Assembly: GCA_000485475.1 (NCBI GenBank)
Contig: AXYY01000013.1
Span: 1 to 9,407, forward strand
DNA from: Candidatus Ancillula trichonymphae ImTpAt
Lineage (GTDB): Bacteria; Actinomycetota; Actinomycetes; Actinomycetales; Bifidobacteriaceae
Direction: 5' to 3'
Length of the DNA: 9,407 nt
Part shown: positions 6,487 through 9,407 of the stretch, one piece after another
How the letters are laid out: every line of letters begins with the position of its first letter
Position numbering within the stretch: the stretch's first letter is position 1
Translations under genes and position numbers: made by a program
Notes under the pieces: model-generated
Database searches by the model: none
What the model was told of the DNA's origin: nothing
Seen by the model: only the letters and a program-made list of their open reading frames with translations

Positions 6487-7629
6487 GTGCAAAAAGCTAT
6501 AGTTTTAGGTTCAACTGGTTCAATTGGACAACAGGCGCTTGCTGTTATCCGCAGTTATCCTGAAGAGTTCGAAGTTGTGGGCCTGAGTGCGCGAGGAACA
6601 AGCGAGAAGAGCCGCGCGCAGTTTTCCGCAGATGTTGATGAATTTTTAGGCGGTAGTTGGCAAAATGCCGTACTTGAGCGCGAATCTGGACTTGATGCTG
6701 TTGTAGAACTAGCACAAACTGAATGTTCAGTTGTCCTTAACGGAATCTCTGGGGCAATTGGACTTAAACCGACACTTGCAGCCTTATCGAGCTCGTTTGT
6801 GCCTAAACTTGCACTGGCGAACAAGGAGTCACTGGTCGCAGGTGGTCATCTCGTGCAGAAAATACTTGGCAAAAATTTGTTGGAGCGCATAAATCCTGTT
6901 GATTCTGAACATTCTGCAATCTGGCAGGCACTTGGTAGCAACGTAGCTGGTGTTAAACGCATAATTCTTACTGCTTCGGGCGGTCCATTTCGTAATTTTT
7001 CTAGAGAACAACTGCGAGAAGTAAGTGTTGAGAGTACCCTTAAACATCCAACTTGGAGTATGGGGCCGCTAGTTACCGTGAATAGTGCAACAATGATGAA
7101 TAAAGCACTTGAGTTGATTGAGGCGGTGTATTTATTCGGTGTTGATGAGAAAAAGGTTGAAGTTGTTGTTCATCCGCAGTCAAAAGTACACTCGATGGTC
7201 GAGTTTGTTGACGGTTCTATTATCGCACAGGCGTCCAACAATGATATGCGGCTGCCGATTGCGCTGGGGCTTTCATATCCTGCGCGCCTGGAATCTGTAA
7301 TCTGTCCGTATAACTTCACAAGTGCGTCTACTTGGGGGTTCGAACCACTTGATGAGGGCGTTTTCCGCGCGATAAAATTAGCTAGAAGTGCGCTGAAATC
7401 TGGACCTCTTTTTCCCGCAGTTATGAACGCGGCGAACGAACTTGCTGTTAATGCATTCTTGCTCGGACAGATTGGTTTTCTGCAGATTGTGGAACTAGTG
7501 GAAGAAGTTCTTGAGCGGTTTTCTAGTAGTGATAGTAAGCCATCATCTTTTGCACTTGCAGATGTCGAGTGCGCTATAAAATGGAGTCAGGAAAAGTGCA
7601 AGCGCGCAATCCGTTCAGTATTGCGATGA
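6487..7629 (+). CDS. dxr: 1-deoxy-D-xylulose 5-phosphate reductoisomerase
   Basis: Dxr converts DXP to 2-C-methyl-D-erythritol 4-phosphate with NADPH, the first committed step of the methylerythritol phosphate pathway to isoprenoids, and is the target of fosmidomycin. The 380-residue product has the NADPH-binding 'GSTGSIG' at 8-14, 'ANKESLVAGG' at 111-120, 'PVDSEHSAIWQ' at 137-147 with predicted metal ligands Asp139 and Glu141, 'LTASGGPFR' at 161-169, the flexible-loop 'HPTWSMG' at 187-193, 'HPQSKVHSMVEF' at 229-240 and 'NAANELAVNAF' at 314-324 with the third ligand Glu318. The GTG start gives the standard N-terminus. Residues 38-70 are more divergent than the rest. The gene is intact, while both neighbours are broken. 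Its last 56 bp overlap an ATPase pseudogene on the other strand. Confidence 0.97.
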   Translation: MQKAIVLGSTGSIGQQALAVIRSYPEEFEVVGLSARGTSEKSRAQFSADVDEFLGGSWQNAVLERESGLDAVVELAQTECSVVLNGISGAIGLKPTLAALSSSFVPKLALANKESLVAGGHLVQKILGKNLLERINPVDSEHSAIWQALGSNVAGVKRIILTASGGPFRNFSREQLREVSVESTLKHPTWSMGPLVTVNSATMMNKALELIEAVYLFGVDEKKVEVVVHPQSKVHSMVEFVDGSIIAQASNNDMRLPIALGLSYPARLESVICPYNFTSASTWGFEPLDEGVFRAIKLARSALKSGPLFPAVMNAANELAVNAFLLGQIGFLQIVELVEEVLERFSSSDSKPSSFALADVECAIKWSQEKCKRAIRSVLR

Positions 7630-9317
7630 CATCATCAATTACCTCTTGAATAACTGCACCAATAATGGCTGGAATGAAACCAAAAGCGGGCAATACACAT
7701 GAAGATTATTGAAAAACTGATGCCTAAAATCATCGACTGCTTTGCAATTAACATGGTTCGTCTAGCGATTAGAATACTCACCCGCACAAGCGAGAGGTCA
7801 TTGCGCATAATTACTACATCCACAACTTGACTAGCGACGGTTCTTTCTCTACACCGACAATGGCAATAATACCAACATCTACCATACTCAGCACAGGTGC
7901 ATCATTATACTGTCACCAACGAACATCACATTGCCTACATGGTGTCCGTGAATCTCGCAGAATTGTTTAATGCCCTTGATGATTTCCAGTTTCTGGTGTG
8001 GCAGAAGACTAGACCGGACATCTTTAATGCCAACTTTTCTTGCAATATACTGGGCAGTTTCCTGGCGATCACCTGTTAACATCAAGACATGATAACACCC
8101 GCACTTTCTAAAAAAAGCACAACCGGCTCCGTTTCTTCGCGCGCACTATCAACAAGAAAAATGTGTGCAACCCGCACGCCGTTGACCTCAACTTCAACTA
8201 CCGTTTCTCCATTTTGAAGTTCAACTGCGGTTGTAGGTTTCTGAACCTTAACTTGCTGATTATTAACCACTCCTCGTATTCCAATACCCGGAATTTCCTG
8301 TGCATCATGTGCAACTTTAGTTGTCGCACCCAGTTCTTTTGTCGCACTTACTAGCGCATTACGTAGTATATGATTTAAGTAAAGTTCAAGTGTGTGCACA
8401 AACCCAAAAACATCAGAATTTGTCAACCTCAAGTTTTCGCCATCTTCAGTTATGTAAATGCACGTGTACTCCAGTTTGCCGTTCGTAATAATGGTTCCAG
8501 TAGTCTTGGTCAAATGCGACAACTTTCGCCTTGGTAAGCGCCTGAATAGTGCCAGTTTCTAGAATAATAATTCCGTACTTCGCACTCACGCTCAAGCCTG
8601 CCAAAAATGCAACTGGGTGTGGCAATCAGTAGTGGACACGGCGTAGCCAAAACGAGCACCTGAACAAATCGCGAAAAATCACCAGAAAAAAACCACGCTA
8701 AAAGTGTATAATTAACAGTGCCAGAAGTGTAAACGGTAGTGATATTTTATTCGCGAGTTTAACCACTGGCGCTTCGGGTTTCTTGCTGCTTGAGTAAGCT
8801 TGATGATTTGCTGATAACTGGACTCGCAGGCAATTGTTGAAGCATTGTATTTTAGCGAAGTTAATGCAACCGAACCAGACAGAATCGTATCTCCTCTACT
8901 CTTTGCGCATACATACTTTCACCAGTCAATGACGACTCATCTAAAACAGCACTTTCTGATAGCAAAACTCCATCAAGTGGAACAACATCACCAAGCTTGG
9001 ACTGCAAGCAAATCTCTCACCTCAACTTCATCAACTGACGCATATTGAACAGTTCCGTCCTTGAGGATGCGTCTTGCAAGATTCTAACATCTTGTTCAGG
9101 AACAATTTCAGATCCTTTTCTGCGCGTTTTGCCGCATAATTCTCGAGGAAATCCCCAGTAAACGACATGAGTACAACACAACTAGACCGGCAAGGTATTC
9201 ATAGCTCAAAATTGTTGCTAGAATCGCCACTATTGCCAGAAAACCAGTCCAACCCTTTTTGATTAGTTGTTTGAGAATTTGAGTAGAAAAATACAGAGCA
9301 CTCAAAATGTCAACAAC
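7574..9317 (-). pseudogene. Heavy-metal-translocating P1B-type ATPase, heavily frameshifted
   Basis: Read right to left on the minus strand, pieces in changing frames rebuild a P-type metal exporter in order. There is a transmembrane stretch 'FLAIVAILATILSYEYLA' (about 9225-9275), 'DFLENYAAKRAEKDLKL' (9113-9160), the actuator with 'LDESSLTGES' (8915-8944) and 'DTILSGSVA' (8865-8891), 'EAPVVKLANKISLPFT', the membrane motif 'LATPCPLLIATP' (Cys codon 8636-8638; CPL type), the phosphorylation motif broken as D-K-T-T-G-T (about 8491-8511), 'EIPGIGIRGVV', 'MLTGDR' (about 8070-8085), a broken GDxxNDAP (7900-7915), 'VVDVVIM' and the tail 'GFIPAIIGAVIQEVID' to 'VIAILNGLRA' (7601-7681). At least ten frame changes rule out one functional protein. 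I see no metal-binding domain ahead of the first recognised membrane segment, so the N-terminus is missing or degraded. Metal specificity cannot be assigned. Confidence 0.92.
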
Positions 9318-9407
9318 TTCATCTTCACTTTACTTCGCAAATTCCACAACAATTCCACCTTTAGGTTTTATCCACAATTTTCTTAATCTTGTCTACTATT
9401 TCGTTGA
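9318..9407 (-). other. Unassigned degraded stretch upstream of the ATPase pseudogene
   Basis: On the minus strand two short open pieces are visible, 'EIVDKIKKIVDK' and, in the frame of the ATPase start, 'KPKGGIVVEFAK' followed by a TAA. They look protein-like and charged but do not resemble the N-terminal membrane segments expected for a P1B ATPase. They may be a decayed ATPase N-terminus or the end of another gene continuing past the window edge. Confidence 0.35.

Noticed and set aside
7635..7823. A 62-residue minus-strand frame that could pass for a small membrane protein
   Set aside because: Its sequence matches the last membrane helices of the P1B ATPase and it leaves frame at the GGG run at 7688-7690.
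7888..8085. Treating the 65-residue minus-strand frame as a small HAD-like hydrolase
   Set aside because: It is the TGD-to-GDxxND segment of the same ATPase, cut off by a 1-bp loss near 7904.
8082..8522. Treating the 146-residue minus-strand frame as a stand-alone gene
   Set aside because: It begins inside the broken DKTGT motif and ends just before the TGD motif, so it is one fragment of the ATPase pseudogene.
1..9407. CRISPR arrays, tRNA or rRNA genes, transposase or insertion-sequence ends, riboswitches
   Set aside because: I looked for regular spaced repeats, cloverleaf-like stretches, transposase motifs and flanking inverted repeats by eye and found none that hold up.
6049..9407. Sequencing error as the cause of the frameshifts
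   Set aside because: The flanking genes glyA, hisE, hisG, der, parE and dxr are fully open over more than 7 kb, while shifts cluster in two non-essential loci. Errors would not sort that way, though raw reads were not available.

Overview
The window looks like the chromosome of an actinobacterium, probably in or near the Microbacteriaceae/Micrococcales. GlyA, HisE, HisG and especially ParE carry wording I associate with that group (ParE 'TDSRGLMHCLWEIIDN' and 'EGDSALGTAKLAR', GlyA 'GGWSAYPR' and 'FPGQQGGPLMHVIAAKA'). Base composition looks moderate to AT-leaning for an actinobacterium (judged by eye, not counted). Spacing is tight, genes overlap, and two loci are clearly broken. Together this suggests a reduced or reducing genome, but the lineage is inferred from remembered family patterns, not from a search.

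Layout. (1) Positions 2-2322, plus strand: the 3' nine-tenths of glyA (serine hydroxymethyltransferase), then hisE and hisG. These form a compact operon joining one-carbon metabolism to histidine synthesis; glyA and hisE share one base. (2) Positions 2366-5792, minus strand: parE (topoisomerase IV subunit B) followed by der (double-GTPase ribosome assembly factor), overlapping by 8 bp. hisG and der converge with only 43 bp between them. (3) Positions 5793-6048: a divergent control region with an extended -10 promoter facing each way and a small GC-rich repeat cluster. (4) Positions 6049-7629, plus strand: a frameshifted gene for a protein with three DivIVA-like motifs, then intact dxr (DXP reductoisomerase, methylerythritol phosphate isoprenoid pathway). 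(5) Positions 7574-9317, minus strand: an extensively frameshifted but nearly collinear P1B-type (heavy-metal) cation-transporting ATPase pseudogene. Its conserved C-terminal tail runs antisense into the last codons of dxr. (6) Positions 9318-9407: an unassigned, degraded stretch.

The intact genes are housekeeping: amino-acid and one-carbon metabolism, DNA topology, ribosome assembly and isoprenoid precursor supply. The broken ones are accessory: a probable division/polarity-associated DivIVA-like protein and a metal exporter. The main points of interest are the mode and recency of gene decay, the antisense overlap at dxr, and promoter placement suggesting leaderless or nearly leaderless mRNAs for parE and perhaps hisG. 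I saw no convincing sign of a new multi-gene system, mobile element, CRISPR array or RNA gene.
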